Assembly: GCA_016214955.1 (NCBI GenBank)
Contig: JACRMN010000007.1
Coordinates: 186,001 to 250,000 of the forward strand
Length of the DNA stretch: 64,000 nucleotides
DNA from: Deltaproteobacteria bacterium
Lineage (GTDB): Bacteria > Myxococcota > Myxococcia > Myxococcales > Anaeromyxobacteraceae
Direction of reading: 5' to 3'
The notes under the pieces are model-generated. The model was not told where the DNA came from, ran no database searches, and saw only the letters and a list, made by a program, of their open reading frames with translations. Shown here piece after piece: positions 7,279 to 15,958 of the stretch. The translations under genes were made by a program, and so were the position numbers. How positions within the stretch are numbered: position 1 is the stretch's first letter; every line of letters begins with the position of its first letter.

Positions 7279-8784
7279 TCAGTCCACCGCCAGCAGGGAG
7301 AGGTCGAGCGCCGCGCGCCGCCGCAGCCAGGGGCTGGGGCGGTAGCGCGGGTCGCCGGTGAGGGCCAGGAGGTTCTGGAGGATCTCCAGCACCGTGGCCG
7401 GGCCCAGCGCGTCGCCCCAGGCCAGCGGGCCCCGCGGGTAGCCGAGCCCCAGCACCACCGCCCTGTCGATGTCCCCGGGCGTGGCGATGCGCTGCTGGGC
7501 GATCTCGCAGGCGATGTTGACGATGGTGGCCACCACCCGCTGGGCCACCAGCCCGGGGCTGTCGCGGATCACCGTCACCGGCTTCCCGTCGGCACCCAGC
7601 AGGCCGCGGGCGGCCTCGCGCATCGCCGGGTGCGTGCCCGGGCTGGCCATGAGCACGCGGCGCTGGTCGAGGGGGAAGAGGGCGTCGGTGGCCACGGTGC
7701 GCGCCGCGTCGAGCCCCTCGCGCACCACCAGCGCGGTGACGTCCTCGCCCACCGGCGTCACCAGGCACAGGCTGGCGCCGTCGGGCGCCACCCCCTCGTC
7801 GAGGCGGGCTCCGAGCCGCGCGAGCAGCGCCACCACCCGCTGGCGCAGCGCCGGCCGGGCGTGGCTCACCCACACCCCCGCCGGCCGCTCGGCCGCGGGC
7901 GGGGGCTCGGGGCTGCGGATGGCGCCCTCGGGGCCGTAGGGGTAGAAGCCGTGGCCCGACTTCCGGCCCAGCAGCCCCGCGGCCAGCATCTGGCGGGTGA
8001 GCGGCTGGGGGCGGAAGCGCGGCTCCTCGTAGTACTGCCGGTAGACCGACTCCATCACCGGGTGGGAGACGTCGAGGGCGGTGAGGTCCATGAGCTCGAA
8101 GGGGCCGAGCTTGAAGCCGGCGGTGTCGCGCAGCACCCTGTCGATGTCCTCGACGCCGGCCACCCCCTCGGCCAGCAGCCGCAGCCCCTCCGTGCCCAGG
8201 CCGCGCCCGGCGTGGTTGACGAGGAAGCCAGGGGTGTCCTTGGCGCGCACCGGCGTGTGGCCCATGCGCTCGGCCAGGGCCACCAGCCCCTCGGCCACCG
8301 CCGGCGCGGTGAGCAGCCCCGAGACCACCTCCACCACCTTCATGAGCGGGACCGGGTTGAAGAAGTGGAAGCCGGCCACCCGCTCCGGCCGCGCCAGCCC
8401 CGCGGCCATGGCGGTCACCGAGAGCGAGGAGGTGTTGGTGGCGAGCGTGCAGCCCTCGCCGACGATGGGCTCGAGAGAGCGGAAGAGGGACCTCTTGGCC
8501 TCCAGCTCCTCGACGATGGCCTCCACCACCACGCCGCAGCCGGCCAGGCCGGTGAGGTCGTCGAGCACCGCCAGCCGGGCCACCGCCGCGTCGACCTCGG
8601 CGGCCGGCAGCTTCCCCCTTGCGGCCAGCCTGGCGAGGGCGGCGCCGATGGCGGCGCGCGCCTCCTCGGCCGCGCCCGGCCGGGCGTCGAAGAGGCGCAC
8701 CGGCAGGCCGGCCTGGGCGGCGATCTGGGCGATGCCGCGCCCCATGGCGCCGCAGCCCACCAGCCCCACCGTGGGCCCCGACAC
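7279..8784 (-). CDS. 3-hydroxyacyl-CoA dehydrogenase, long (PaaH/PaaC-like) form
   Basis: A 501-residue NAD-dependent 3-hydroxyacyl-CoA dehydrogenase, oxidising 3-hydroxyacyl-CoA to 3-oxoacyl-CoA in beta-oxidation-type pathways. The Rossmann motif is GCGAMG (residues 10-15). HFFNPVPLMKVVEVV is the catalytic region, with the conserved His of the His-Glu pair, and TPGFLVN starts the dimerisation domain. The length reflects a second copy of the C-terminal domain near residue 400 (DSPGLVAQRVVATIVN), as in the phenylacetate enzyme PaaH. GTG at 8784 lies 2 bp from the stop of the upstream acyl-CoA dehydrogenase gene, so all three genes to 11134 form one operon. The substrate is not determined by sequence; phenylacetyl-type or branched acyl-CoA are reasonable options. 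Confidence 0.92.
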   Translation of the reverse strand: MSGPTVGLVGCGAMGRGIAQIAAQAGLPVRLFDARPGAAEEARAAIGAALARLAARGKLPAAEVDAAVARLAVLDDLTGLAGCGVVVEAIVEELEAKRSLFRSLEPIVGEGCTLATNTSSLSVTAMAAGLARPERVAGFHFFNPVPLMKVVEVVSGLLTAPAVAEGLVALAERMGHTPVRAKDTPGFLVNHAGRGLGTEGLRLLAEGVAGVEDIDRVLRDTAGFKLGPFELMDLTALDVSHPVMESVYRQYYEEPRFRPQPLTRQMLAAGLLGRKSGHGFYPYGPEGAIRSPEPPPAAERPAGVWVSHARPALRQRVVALLARLGARLDEGVAPDGASLCLVTPVGEDVTALVVREGLDAARTVATDALFPLDQRRVLMASPGTHPAMREAARGLLGADGKPVTVIRDSPGLVAQRVVATIVNIACEIAQQRIATPGDIDRAVVLGLGYPRGPLAWGDALGPATVLEILQNLLALTGDPRYRPSPWLRRRAALDLSLLAVD

Positions 8785-8786
8785 GG

Positions 8787-9929
8787 CTAGGCGCCTCCGA
8801 CCGAGGCGGCGATGAACCGCTCCACGTGGTGGTCGGTGTCGCCCAGGGAGAGCTCGATGGCCAGCAGCCGCTTGAAGCAGTGGCTCACCGCCAGCTCGTC
8901 GGTGACCCCCATGCCGCCGTGGAGCTGGACCGCCTGCTGGCCCACGAAGCGGCAGGCCTGGCCGACCACCACCTTGGCGGCCGAGAGGGCGCGCCGCCGC
9001 TCGCGGGCGTCGGGCTCGCCGGCCCGCAGCGCGGCCAGGTAGCCCATGGAGCGGGCCTGCTCCACGTGGATGAGCATGTCGGCCATGCGGTGCTGCAGCG
9101 CCTGGAACTTGGCGATGGGCACGCCGAACTGCCTGCGGGTCTTGGTGTACTCGATGGTGGCGTCGAGCGTCGCCTGGAGCACGCCCACCGCCTCGGCACA
9201 CAGGGCCGCCAGCCCCCGGTCCCAGGCGGAGGAGATGGCGGCGAAGGCGGTGCCCTCCCCGCCCAGCAGCGCGTCGCCGGGGAGCGCGGCGTCGAGCTCC
9301 ACGTCGGCGGCCACCTGGCCGTCGATGGTGCGGTAGGAGAGGAGCTTCACGCCCCCGGCCTCCCGCGGCACCAGGAAGAGCGAGAGGCCGGCCTCGTCGG
9401 CCTCGCCCCCGGAGGTGCGCGCGCTCACCAGCAGGTGGTCGGCGGCCGGGGCGTGCAGCACCACCGCCTTCTTGCCGCGCAGCCGCCAGCCGCCGCCCTC
9501 GCGGGCTGCGCGGGTGGAGACGCGCGAGAGGTCGTAGCGGGCCCCGGGCTCGCCGTGGGCCGGCACGGCGAGGCGCTCGCCGGCGGCCATCGCCGGCAGC
9601 AGCGCCGCCTGCTGCGCCGGGCTGGCCTGGGCGGCGAGCAGCGCCGTGCCCAGCACCGCGGAGGAGAGGTAGGGCTCGAGGCAGAGCGCCCGGCCCAGCG
9701 CGGTCATGGTGAGCAGGGTCTCCACCGGCGCCGGGGCCATGCCGCCGTGGGCCTCCGGCACCTGCAGCCCCAGCAGCCCCAGCTCGGCGAGCCGGCCCCA
9801 GACGGCGCGGCTCCAGCCCTCCGGCGAGCGCAGGATGCGGCGCCGGGCCTCGAAGGCGTACTCCTTCGCCAGGAAGCGCTGGACGGTGTCTCCGAGGAGC
9901 TGCTGCTCGGCGGTGAGGTCGAAGTCCAT
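8787..9929 (-). CDS. Acyl-CoA dehydrogenase (FadE/CaiA family)
   Basis: A 380-residue flavoprotein of the acyl-CoA dehydrogenase superfamily, expected to oxidise an acyl-CoA to a 2,3-enoyl-CoA and pass electrons to ETF. The N-terminal helical domain (MDFDLTAEQQLLGDTV), the beta domain near residues 125-230 and the C-terminal helical domain with TIEYTKTRRQFGVPIAKFQALQHRMADM are all present. A QLHGGMGVTDELAVSHCFKRL motif follows. The usual catalytic Glu is not evident in the final helix, where ERFIAA is the nearest acidic residue; such members often partner with a second subunit. The immediate neighbour, another acyl-CoA dehydrogenase 8 bp upstream, makes an alpha/beta heteromer likely. That pairing is known for steroid- and terpenoid-type acyl-CoA dehydrogenases. 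ATG at 9929. Confidence 0.9.
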   Translation of the reverse strand: MDFDLTAEQQLLGDTVQRFLAKEYAFEARRRILRSPEGWSRAVWGRLAELGLLGLQVPEAHGGMAPAPVETLLTMTALGRALCLEPYLSSAVLGTALLAAQASPAQQAALLPAMAAGERLAVPAHGEPGARYDLSRVSTRAAREGGGWRLRGKKAVVLHAPAADHLLVSARTSGGEADEAGLSLFLVPREAGGVKLLSYRTIDGQVAADVELDAALPGDALLGGEGTAFAAISSAWDRGLAALCAEAVGVLQATLDATIEYTKTRRQFGVPIAKFQALQHRMADMLIHVEQARSMGYLAALRAGEPDARERRRALSAAKVVVGQACRFVGQQAVQLHGGMGVTDELAVSHCFKRLLAIELSLGDTDHHVERFIAASVGGA

Positions 9930-9937
9930 GGCGTCCC

Positions 9938-11134
9938 CTACAGCCCCAGGATGAGCTGGGTGATGATGTTCTTCTGGATCTCGTTCGAGCCGCCGTAGAT
10001 CGAGGTCTTGCGCATGTTGCAGTAGGTGGCGGCCGCCGGGGCGGCGTGCTCGGGCCCGGCGTGCGGGCCGGCGAACCCGGGCTCCAGCGCCTCGCGCCGG
10101 AAGGGCAGCGCGTAGGGGCCGACCGCCTGGACCCAGAGCTCGGTGAGGGCCTGCTGGATCTCGGTCCCCTTGATCTTGAGGAGCGAGGCCTCGGGCCCGG
10201 GGGCGCGCCGCTGCGCCTCGGCCGAGAGCACCCGCAGGTTGGTGATCTCCAGCGCCATGAGCTCGATCTCCACCTGGGCCAGGCGGGCGGCGAAGAACGG
10301 GTCCTCGAGGAGCGGGCGGCCGTGCTTGCGCTCGTCGCCGGCCACGCGCTTCAGGCGCGCCAGCTCGCGCTTGGAGGCGCCGATGCCGGCGATGTTGGTG
10401 CGCTCGTGGCCCAGCAGGAACTTGGCGTAGGTCCAGCCCTTGTTCTCCTCGCCCACCAGGTTCTCGGCCGGGACCTTCACGTCCTCGAACCAGACCTCGT
10501 TCACCTCGTGGCCGCCGTCGAGCATGACGATGGGACGCACGGTCACGCCCGGGCTGCGCATGTCGACGAGCAGGAAGGAGATGCCGGCCTGGGCCTTGGC
10601 GGCGCGGTCGGTGCGCACCAGGCAGAAGATCCAGGTGGCGTGCTGGGCCAGGGTGATCCAGGTCTTCTGGCCGTTCACCAGGTAGTGCTCCCCCTGGCGC
10701 TCGGCCCGCGTCTGCAGCGAGGCGAGGTCGGAGCCGGAGCCGGGCTCGGAGTAGCCCTGGCACCACCACTCGTCTCCGGAGAGGATGGGCGGCAGGTGGC
10801 GGCGCTGCTGTGCCTCGTTGCCGAAGCGCATGATCACCGGCCCCACCATCTTGAGGCCGAAGGGGAGCAGGCGCGGCGCCCCGGCTGCGGCGCACTCCTC
10901 CTCGAAGATGAACTGGCGCACCGGGTCCCAGCCGGTGCCGCCGAAGGCCTGGGGCCAGCCGGGACCGCCCCAGCCCTTCCGGTGGAGGATGCGCTGCCAG
11001 CCCACGGTGTCCTCGGGCGAGACGTGCAGCCCGCCCAGCACCTTCTCGCGCATCTCCGCCGGCAGGCTGGCGTCCAGGAAGGCGCGCACCTCGTCGCGGA
11101 ACCGCTGCTGCTCGGGGGTGAAGCTCAGGTCCAT
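9938..11134 (-). CDS. Acyl-CoA dehydrogenase family protein
   Basis: A 398-residue acyl-CoA dehydrogenase, first gene of the leftward operon 11134-7279. It has an extended middle domain with YSEPGSGSDLASLQTRA (FAD-binding region), NGQKTWITLAQHA and FVVDM-like GISFLLVDMRSPGV. The C-terminal helix is TSIYGGSNEIQKNIITQLILGL, in which the Glu of SNEIQ matches a family position near the FAD adenine. The protein is of the size seen in FadE subunits that form heteromers with a shorter partner, here encoded 8 bp downstream. ATG at 11134 is preferred over the upstream GTG/ATG at 11164 because it gives the normal MDLSFTPEQQRFRDEV start. Substrate chain length is unknown. Confidence 0.92.
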   Translation of the reverse strand: MDLSFTPEQQRFRDEVRAFLDASLPAEMREKVLGGLHVSPEDTVGWQRILHRKGWGGPGWPQAFGGTGWDPVRQFIFEEECAAAGAPRLLPFGLKMVGPVIMRFGNEAQQRRHLPPILSGDEWWCQGYSEPGSGSDLASLQTRAERQGEHYLVNGQKTWITLAQHATWIFCLVRTDRAAKAQAGISFLLVDMRSPGVTVRPIVMLDGGHEVNEVWFEDVKVPAENLVGEENKGWTYAKFLLGHERTNIAGIGASKRELARLKRVAGDERKHGRPLLEDPFFAARLAQVEIELMALEITNLRVLSAEAQRRAPGPEASLLKIKGTEIQQALTELWVQAVGPYALPFRREALEPGFAGPHAGPEHAAPAAATYCNMRKTSIYGGSNEIQKNIITQLILGL

Positions 11135-11209
11135 GGCCGCTCCAAGTTCCGCACCGCGAAACATCTAGCCGTATGGCGCACCAAGGGTCCACGCAGTAAC
11201 ACGGTGCTG

Positions 11210-11238
11210 TTGACGGAGACAAGCACGGGGGCCAGGAT
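11210..11238 (+). promoter_or_regulatory. Candidate sigma70-type promoter for the aldehyde dehydrogenase operon
   Basis: TTGACG (11210-11215) and CAGGAT (11233-11238) are separated by 17 bp, about 44 bp upstream of the GTG start at 11282. The region 11135-11281 is the divergent spacer between the two acyl-CoA operons and is locally less GC-rich than the coding DNA. Only the spacing and partial -10 match support this; no operator is obvious. Confidence 0.35.
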
Positions 11239-11281
11239 GCTTCGCCCGGCGGTGCGCCGGCGACGCCCCGGGGAGGACGAC

Positions 11282-12712
11282 GTGGCCTACGACTTCCGGA
11301 AGTTCCTCATCGACGGGCAGTGGGTGGCCCCGGCGGCGCCCCGCGAGCACCCGGTGGTGAACCCGGCCACCGAGGAGCCGGCCGGCGTCATCTCGCTGGG
11401 CGGCGCCGAGGACGTGGACCGGGCCGTGGCCGCCGCCCGCCGCGCCTTCGAGGGCTGGTCGCGCACCGCCCCGGCCGAGCGCAAGGCGCTGCTGGAGCGC
11501 ATCCTCGTCGGCTACAAGGCCCGCCTCCCGGAGGTGGCCGCCGCCATCACCGCCGAGATGGGCGCGCCCGCCGGCCTGGCGCTGAAGGCCCAGGCGGCGG
11601 TGGGCGTGGGCCACCTCACTGCGCTCCTGCAGGCGCTGGAGGGCTTCGCCTTCGAGGAGCAGCGCGGCACCACCCGGCTGGTGCACGAGCCGGTGGGCGT
11701 CTGCGCCCTGGTCACCCCCTGGAACTGGCCCATCAACCAGGTGGCGGTGAAGGTGCTGCCGGCGCTGGCGGCCGGGTGCACCATGGTGCTGAAGCCGAGC
11801 GAGCTCTCCCCCTTCAGCGCCGCCCTCTGGGCCGAGGTGCTGCAGGCGGCCGGGACGCCGCCCGGCGTCTTCAACCTGGTGAACGGCCTCGGCCCCACGG
11901 TGGGCGCGGCCCTCGCGGCCCACCCCGGCGTGGACATGGTCTCCTTCACCGGCTCCACCCGCGCCGGCGTGGAGGTGGCGCGGGCCGCTGCACCCAGCGT
12001 GAAGCGAGTCCACCAGGAGCTGGGCGGCAAGTCGCCCAACGTCATCCTCGACGACGCCGACCTCGCCCGGGCGGTGAAGATCGGCGTGCTCCAGGTGATC
12101 CAGAACTCGGGCCAGTCCTGCGATGCCCCCACCCGCATGCTGGTGCCCGAGGCGCGGCTCGCCGAGGTGGAGGGGCTGGCGCGGGCCACCGCCGAGGCGG
12201 CGGTGGTCGGCGACCCGGCGGGCGAGAAGACGACGGTGGGCCCGGTGGTCTCCCGGGCCCAGTGGGAGCGGGTGCAGGGGTACATCGAGAAGGGCATCGC
12301 CGAGGGCGCGCGCCTGGTGACCGGCGGCCCGGGCCTGCCGCCGGGGCTGACCCGCGGCTACTTCGTGCGCCCCACCGTCTTCTCGGACGTGAGGAACGAC
12401 ATGACCGTGGCCCGCGAGGAGATCTTCGGCCCGGTGATCTGCATCCTCCCCTGCCGCGACGAGGAGGAGGCGATCCGCATCGCCAACGACACCCCCTACG
12501 GCCTGGCGGCCTACGTCTGGTCGGGCGACCCGGCGCGGGCCCGCCGCGTCGCCGGCCGGCTCCGGGCCGGCCAGGTGCACCTCAACGGCGCCGGCCCCGA
12601 CTTCGGCGCCCCCTTCGGCGGCTACAAGCTCTCCGGCAACGGCCGCGAGTGGGGCGTCCACGGTCTGCGCGAGTACCTCGAGGTGAAGGCGCTGCTCGGC
12701 GCCGGCACCTGA
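11282..12712 (+). CDS. Aldehyde dehydrogenase family protein
   Basis: A 476-residue NAD(P)-dependent aldehyde dehydrogenase, oxidising an aldehyde to the acid. It has the expected elements in order: TPWNWPINQVAVKVLPALAAGCTMVLKPSE (cofactor binding), FTGSTRAG (glycine motif), QELGGKSPN (catalytic-base Glu), NSGQSCDAPTRM (catalytic Cys) and EEIFGPV. Length is normal for the family. GTG at 11282 with GGGGAGG upstream is chosen; the frame is open further upstream but without a better start. It begins a rightward run with an SDR and an acyl-CoA dehydrogenase (spacings 36 and 9 bp), so it probably feeds the acyl-CoA pathway from an aldehyde intermediate. The exact substrate is unknown. Confidence 0.93.
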   Translation: MAYDFRKFLIDGQWVAPAAPREHPVVNPATEEPAGVISLGGAEDVDRAVAAARRAFEGWSRTAPAERKALLERILVGYKARLPEVAAAITAEMGAPAGLALKAQAAVGVGHLTALLQALEGFAFEEQRGTTRLVHEPVGVCALVTPWNWPINQVAVKVLPALAAGCTMVLKPSELSPFSAALWAEVLQAAGTPPGVFNLVNGLGPTVGAALAAHPGVDMVSFTGSTRAGVEVARAAAPSVKRVHQELGGKSPNVILDDADLARAVKIGVLQVIQNSGQSCDAPTRMLVPEARLAEVEGLARATAEAAVVGDPAGEKTTVGPVVSRAQWERVQGYIEKGIAEGARLVTGGPGLPPGLTRGYFVRPTVFSDVRNDMTVAREEIFGPVICILPCRDEEEAIRIANDTPYGLAAYVWSGDPARARRVAGRLRAGQVHLNGAGPDFGAPFGGYKLSGNGREWGVHGLREYLEVKALLGAGT

Positions 12713-12748
12713 GCGCCGCTTCTTCCCCGCTTCCCTGGAGGACGAACC

Positions 12749-13525
12749 ATGGGTGTGAAGGATCTCTTCGATCTCACCGGCAAGGCGGCGCTGATCACCG
12801 GCGGCTCCCGCGGCCTGGGGCTGCAGATGGCCGAGGCCCTCGGCGAGCTGGGCGCCCGGGTGGGCATCACCGCCCGCAAGCAGGCCGAGCTGGACGAGGC
12901 GGTGAAGCACCTCTCCGGCAAGGGCATCGAGGCCGCCGCCTTCGCCTGCGACCTGGGCAAGCTCGAGGGCATCCCGGCGCTGGTGGACCGGGTGCTGGCC
13001 CGCTTCGGCACCGTGGACGTGCTGGTGAACAACGCCGGCACCACCTGGGGCGCGCCTGCCGAGGACCACCCCGCCGAGGCCTGGCGCAAGGTGATGTCCC
13101 TCAACATCGACGCCATGTTCCTGCTCTCGCAGCAGATCGGGAAGCGCTGCATGATCCCGCGCCGCTCCGGCAAGATCGTCAACGTGGCCTCGGTGGCCGG
13201 GCTGGCCGGGAACCCGCCCGGCATGCAGACCATCGCCTACAACACCTCCAAGGGCGCGGCCGTGAACTTCACCCGGGCGCTGGCCGCCGAGTGGGGCCGC
13301 CACAACATCAACGTCAACGCCATCTGCCCCGGCTTCTTCCCCACCAAGATGGCCAACGGCATCCTCTCGGTCATCGGCGACGCGGTGGTGGCCATGACTC
13401 CGCTGGGCCGCCTGGGCGGCGACGAGGACCTGAAGGGCGCGGTGGCCTTCCTGGCGTCGGAGGCCTCGCGCCACGTCACCGGGCAGTTCCTGGCCGTCGA
13501 CGGCGGCGCCTGGATCGCAGGATAG
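12749..13525 (+). CDS. SDR family oxidoreductase
   Basis: A 258-residue classical short-chain dehydrogenase/reductase with GGSRGLG (cofactor loop, residues 17-23), NNAG (about 94-97), a catalytic Ser in NVASVAG and YNTSKGA (YxxxK). The C-terminal end VDGGAWIAG is typical of 3-oxoacyl- or polyol-type reductases. There is no Arg in the position that usually marks strict NADPH preference that I can judge. It sits 36 bp after the aldehyde dehydrogenase and 9 bp before an acyl-CoA dehydrogenase, so it is in the same operon and probably interconverts a hydroxy and oxo intermediate or an alcohol and aldehyde. A gluconate-5-dehydrogenase-like annotation is common for this sequence type but should not be trusted here. 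Confidence 0.92.
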   Translation: MGVKDLFDLTGKAALITGGSRGLGLQMAEALGELGARVGITARKQAELDEAVKHLSGKGIEAAAFACDLGKLEGIPALVDRVLARFGTVDVLVNNAGTTWGAPAEDHPAEAWRKVMSLNIDAMFLLSQQIGKRCMIPRRSGKIVNVASVAGLAGNPPGMQTIAYNTSKGAAVNFTRALAAEWGRHNINVNAICPGFFPTKMANGILSVIGDAVVAMTPLGRLGGDEDLKGAVAFLASEASRHVTGQFLAVDGGAWIAG

Positions 13526-13534
13526 GAGCGCGAC

Positions 13535-14737
13535 ATGGACTTCACGATCAGCGAGAAGGTCCTCTCGATGCGCGCCATGGTGCGCGACTTCATGAAGAAG
13601 GAGGTCCACCCGCTGGAGCCGGCCTTCCGGCGCGACGGCTTCCTGGCGGTGCTGCCCCAGCTCCAGAAGGTGCGGCAGAAGGCCCGGGAGACCGGCCTCT
13701 TCGCCGCCCACATGCCGCCCGAGTACGGCGGCGCCCACCTCGCGCTCACCGAGTTCGCCCACCTCTCGGAGGAGCTGGGCAAGAGCCCGCTCGGCCACTA
13801 CTGCTTCAACGTCCAGGCGCCCGACATCGGCAACATGGAGCTCATCCTCGAGCACGGCACGCCGGAGCAGAAGGAGCGCTGGCTGCGGCCGCTGGCCCGG
13901 GGCGAGATCCGCTCCTGCTTCACCATGACCGAGCCCGAGTTCGCCGGCTCCAACCCGGTGTGGATGGGGACCACGGCCAGGAAGGAGGGGGACAGCTGGG
14001 TCATCCGCGGCCACAAGTGGTTCGCCTCGTCGGCCGACGGCGCCGCCTTCGCGGTCTGCATGGCGGTGACCACGCCTGACGCCCTCGACGCCCACAGGCG
14101 GGCCAGCATGATCATCGTGCCCACCGACACCCCCGGCTTCGAGCGGGTGGCCAACCTCTCCATCATGGGCCACCGCGGCGCCGACTGGCAGAGCCACGCC
14201 GAGGTCATGTACCACGGCGCCCGGGTACCGCTCTCCAACCTGCTGGGGCCGGAAGGCGGCGGGTTCGTGCTGGCCCAGCACCGGCTCGGGCCGGGCCGCA
14301 TCCACCACTGCATGCGCTGGATCGGCATCTGCGAGCGGGCCTTCGACATCCTCTGCCACCACGCCGCCACCCGCGAGCTGGCCCCCGGCGACCTGCTGGG
14401 CTCGCGCCAGCTGGTGCAGCAGTGGATCGGCGAGAGCCGCGCCGAGATCGACGCCGCCCGGCTGCTGGTGCTCCACGCCGCCTGGAAGATCGAGCGCGAG
14501 GGGGCGCCGGCGGCCCGCGAGGAGATCTCCATCATCAAGTTCACCGTGGCCCGCACCCTGCAGCGGGTGCTGGATCGGGCCATCCAGGCGCTGGGCGGCC
14601 TGGGCATGACCGACGACACCCCGCTGGCCTTCTGGTACGCGCACGAGCGGGCCGGGCGCATCTACGACGGCGCCGACGAGGTGCACGTCACCAACGTGGC
14701 CAAGCGCATCCTCAAGCGCTACGCCACCGGGAAGTGA
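13535..14737 (+). CDS. Acyl-CoA dehydrogenase family protein (ACAD10/11-like)
   Basis: A 400-residue acyl-CoA dehydrogenase. Motifs include CFTMTEPEFAGSNP (FAD loop), GHKWFASSADGA, LGPGRIHHCMRWIG and the C-terminal ALGGLGMTDDTPLAFWYAHERAGRIYDGADEVHV. The RIHHCMR and DGADEVH blocks resemble the ACAD10/ACAD11 subfamily that acts on long or branched 4-hydroxy-type acyl-CoAs. This is a sub-family impression, not a proof. It follows the SDR gene by 9 bp and precedes a MaoC-like hydratase by 23 bp. Together these enzymes would catalyse dehydrogenation, hydration and oxidation steps of a beta-oxidation cycle for an unusual acyl-CoA. Confidence 0.92.
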   Translation: MDFTISEKVLSMRAMVRDFMKKEVHPLEPAFRRDGFLAVLPQLQKVRQKARETGLFAAHMPPEYGGAHLALTEFAHLSEELGKSPLGHYCFNVQAPDIGNMELILEHGTPEQKERWLRPLARGEIRSCFTMTEPEFAGSNPVWMGTTARKEGDSWVIRGHKWFASSADGAAFAVCMAVTTPDALDAHRRASMIIVPTDTPGFERVANLSIMGHRGADWQSHAEVMYHGARVPLSNLLGPEGGGFVLAQHRLGPGRIHHCMRWIGICERAFDILCHHAATRELAPGDLLGSRQLVQQWIGESRAEIDAARLLVLHAAWKIEREGAPAAREEISIIKFTVARTLQRVLDRAIQALGGLGMTDDTPLAFWYAHERAGRIYDGADEVHVTNVAKRILKRYATGK

Positions 14738-14760
14738 GCCGGCCGGGAGCGGGAGCGGAC

Positions 14761-15222
14761 ATGGGCGAGAGCGGACCGACGATCTTCTGGGAGGACTTCC
14801 CCGTGGGGAAGGTGCGGGAGACGGCCAGCGCCACCATCACCCGCGAGGAGGTGGTGGCCTTCGGCCGCCAGTTCGACCCCCAGCCCTTCCACGTGGACGA
14901 GGCCGCCGCCGCCCGCTCGCGCTACGGCGGCCTCATCGCCAGCGGGTGGCACACCTGCTCGCTCGCCATGCGGCTCTACTACGACGCGGTGCTGCGCCAC
15001 GCCGCCTCCCAGGGCTCGCCGGGGCTGGAGCAGGTGCGCTGGCTCCTGCCGGTGCGGCCCGGCGACGTGCTGCGGGTGCGGGTGGAGGTGCTGGAGGCCC
15101 GCCCCTCGGGCTCCAAGCCGGAGCTGGGGCTGGTGCGGAGCCGGTGGCGGATGCTCAACCAGCGCGACGAGGCGGTGATGGAGATGGAGGGCTGGGGCAT
15201 GTTCCGGAGGCGCTCCGCCTGA
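14761..15222 (+). CDS. MaoC family dehydratase
   Basis: A 153-residue single hot-dog protein of the MaoC/(R)-enoyl-CoA hydratase 2 group. The motif FDPQPFHVDEAAAARSRYGG with GLIASGWHTCSLAMRL is the hydratase signature; the Asp and His of PQPFHVD are the expected catalytic pair. It hydrates trans-2-enoyl-CoA to (R)-3-hydroxyacyl-CoA, or acts on a related substrate. The gene is close to the acyl-CoA dehydrogenase upstream, and its TGA overlaps the next ATG (TGATG), indicating tight coupling with the ComB-like gene. The length is normal for the single-domain form. Confidence 0.9.
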   Translation: MGESGPTIFWEDFPVGKVRETASATITREEVVAFGRQFDPQPFHVDEAAAARSRYGGLIASGWHTCSLAMRLYYDAVLRHAASQGSPGLEQVRWLLPVRPGDVLRVRVEVLEARPSGSKPELGLVRSRWRMLNQRDEAVMEMEGWGMFRRRSA

Positions 15223-15941
15223 TGGCCAAGCTGCACGTCCTCATGAAGAAGGAGGAGCTCGAGGAGCACCGGCTGCCCGGCAAGGTGGTGGTGGTGCTCG
15301 ACGTGCTCTTCGCCACCTCCAGCATCGCCGCCGCGCTCCACCACGGGGCCACCGAGGTGGTGCCGGCCCTCGACGCCGGCGCGGCACGGGCCGAGGCCGC
15401 ACGCCGCCCGCCCGGCTCCTGCGTGCTGGCCGGGGAGCTGGGGTCGGACCTGCTGCCCGGCTTCGGCGCGCCGACGCCGCTCGCCCTGCTGGGCCAGGGG
15501 ATCACCGGCCGCTCGCTCATCTACTCCACCACCAACGGCACGGTGGCGCTGGCCCGCGCCACCTCCGCCGCGCGGGTCTACGCCGCCTCCCTGCTCAACG
15601 GGCGCGCCGTGGTGGAGCACCTGCAGCGCGAGGCGGGGGGCGGCTCGGTGCTGCTCGTCTGCTCCGGCTCGGCCGGCACCTTCAACCTGGAGGACTTCTA
15701 CGGCGCCGGCTACCTGGTCTCGCTCCTGCGCGAGCGCTCGCCGGGTCACGAGCTCTCCGACGCCGCCCAGGCGGCGCTGGCGGTCCACGAGCGGACCGAT
15801 CCCCTCGCCTGCCTCTCCCAGAGCCGCGTGGGGCGCACCATGCTGGACCGCGGCCTGGCGGACGAGGTGGCCTTCGCGGCCCGCAAGGACGCGCTGCCGG
15901 TGGTGCCGCTCCTCTCCGGCGGCGCCCTGCGGCGCGCCTGA
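15222..15941 (+). CDS. 2-phosphosulfolactate phosphatase family protein (ComB-like)
   Basis: A 239-residue member of the ComB family (2-phosphosulfolactate phosphatase, coenzyme M biosynthesis in archaea). Conserved elements include VVVLDVLFATSSIAAAL (matching the canonical VVIDVLRATTTI), YSTTNGT (canonical STTNGT) and CSGSAGTFNLEDFYGAGYL. Start ATG 15222 overlaps the MaoC stop. Family membership is firm, but the reaction is not. Most bacterial ComB relatives have no known coenzyme M pathway, and none of the partner enzymes ComA or ComC is visible here. Its location as last gene of an acyl-CoA operon is unusual and may point to a phosphoesterase step on a 2-phospho- or sulfo-acid intermediate. 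Confidence 0.85.
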   Translation: MAKLHVLMKKEELEEHRLPGKVVVVLDVLFATSSIAAALHHGATEVVPALDAGAARAEAARRPPGSCVLAGELGSDLLPGFGAPTPLALLGQGITGRSLIYSTTNGTVALARATSAARVYAASLLNGRAVVEHLQREAGGGSVLLVCSGSAGTFNLEDFYGAGYLVSLLRERSPGHELSDAAQAALAVHERTDPLACLSQSRVGRTMLDRGLADEVAFAARKDALPVVPLLSGGALRRA

Positions 15942-15958
15942 GCGGGCGCGGCGGAAGC

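Noticed and set aside
7469-8815. Plus-strand Ser/Arg-rich frames opposite the 3-hydroxyacyl-CoA dehydrogenase
   Set aside because: Antisense shadows of a strongly conserved gene with full motifs.
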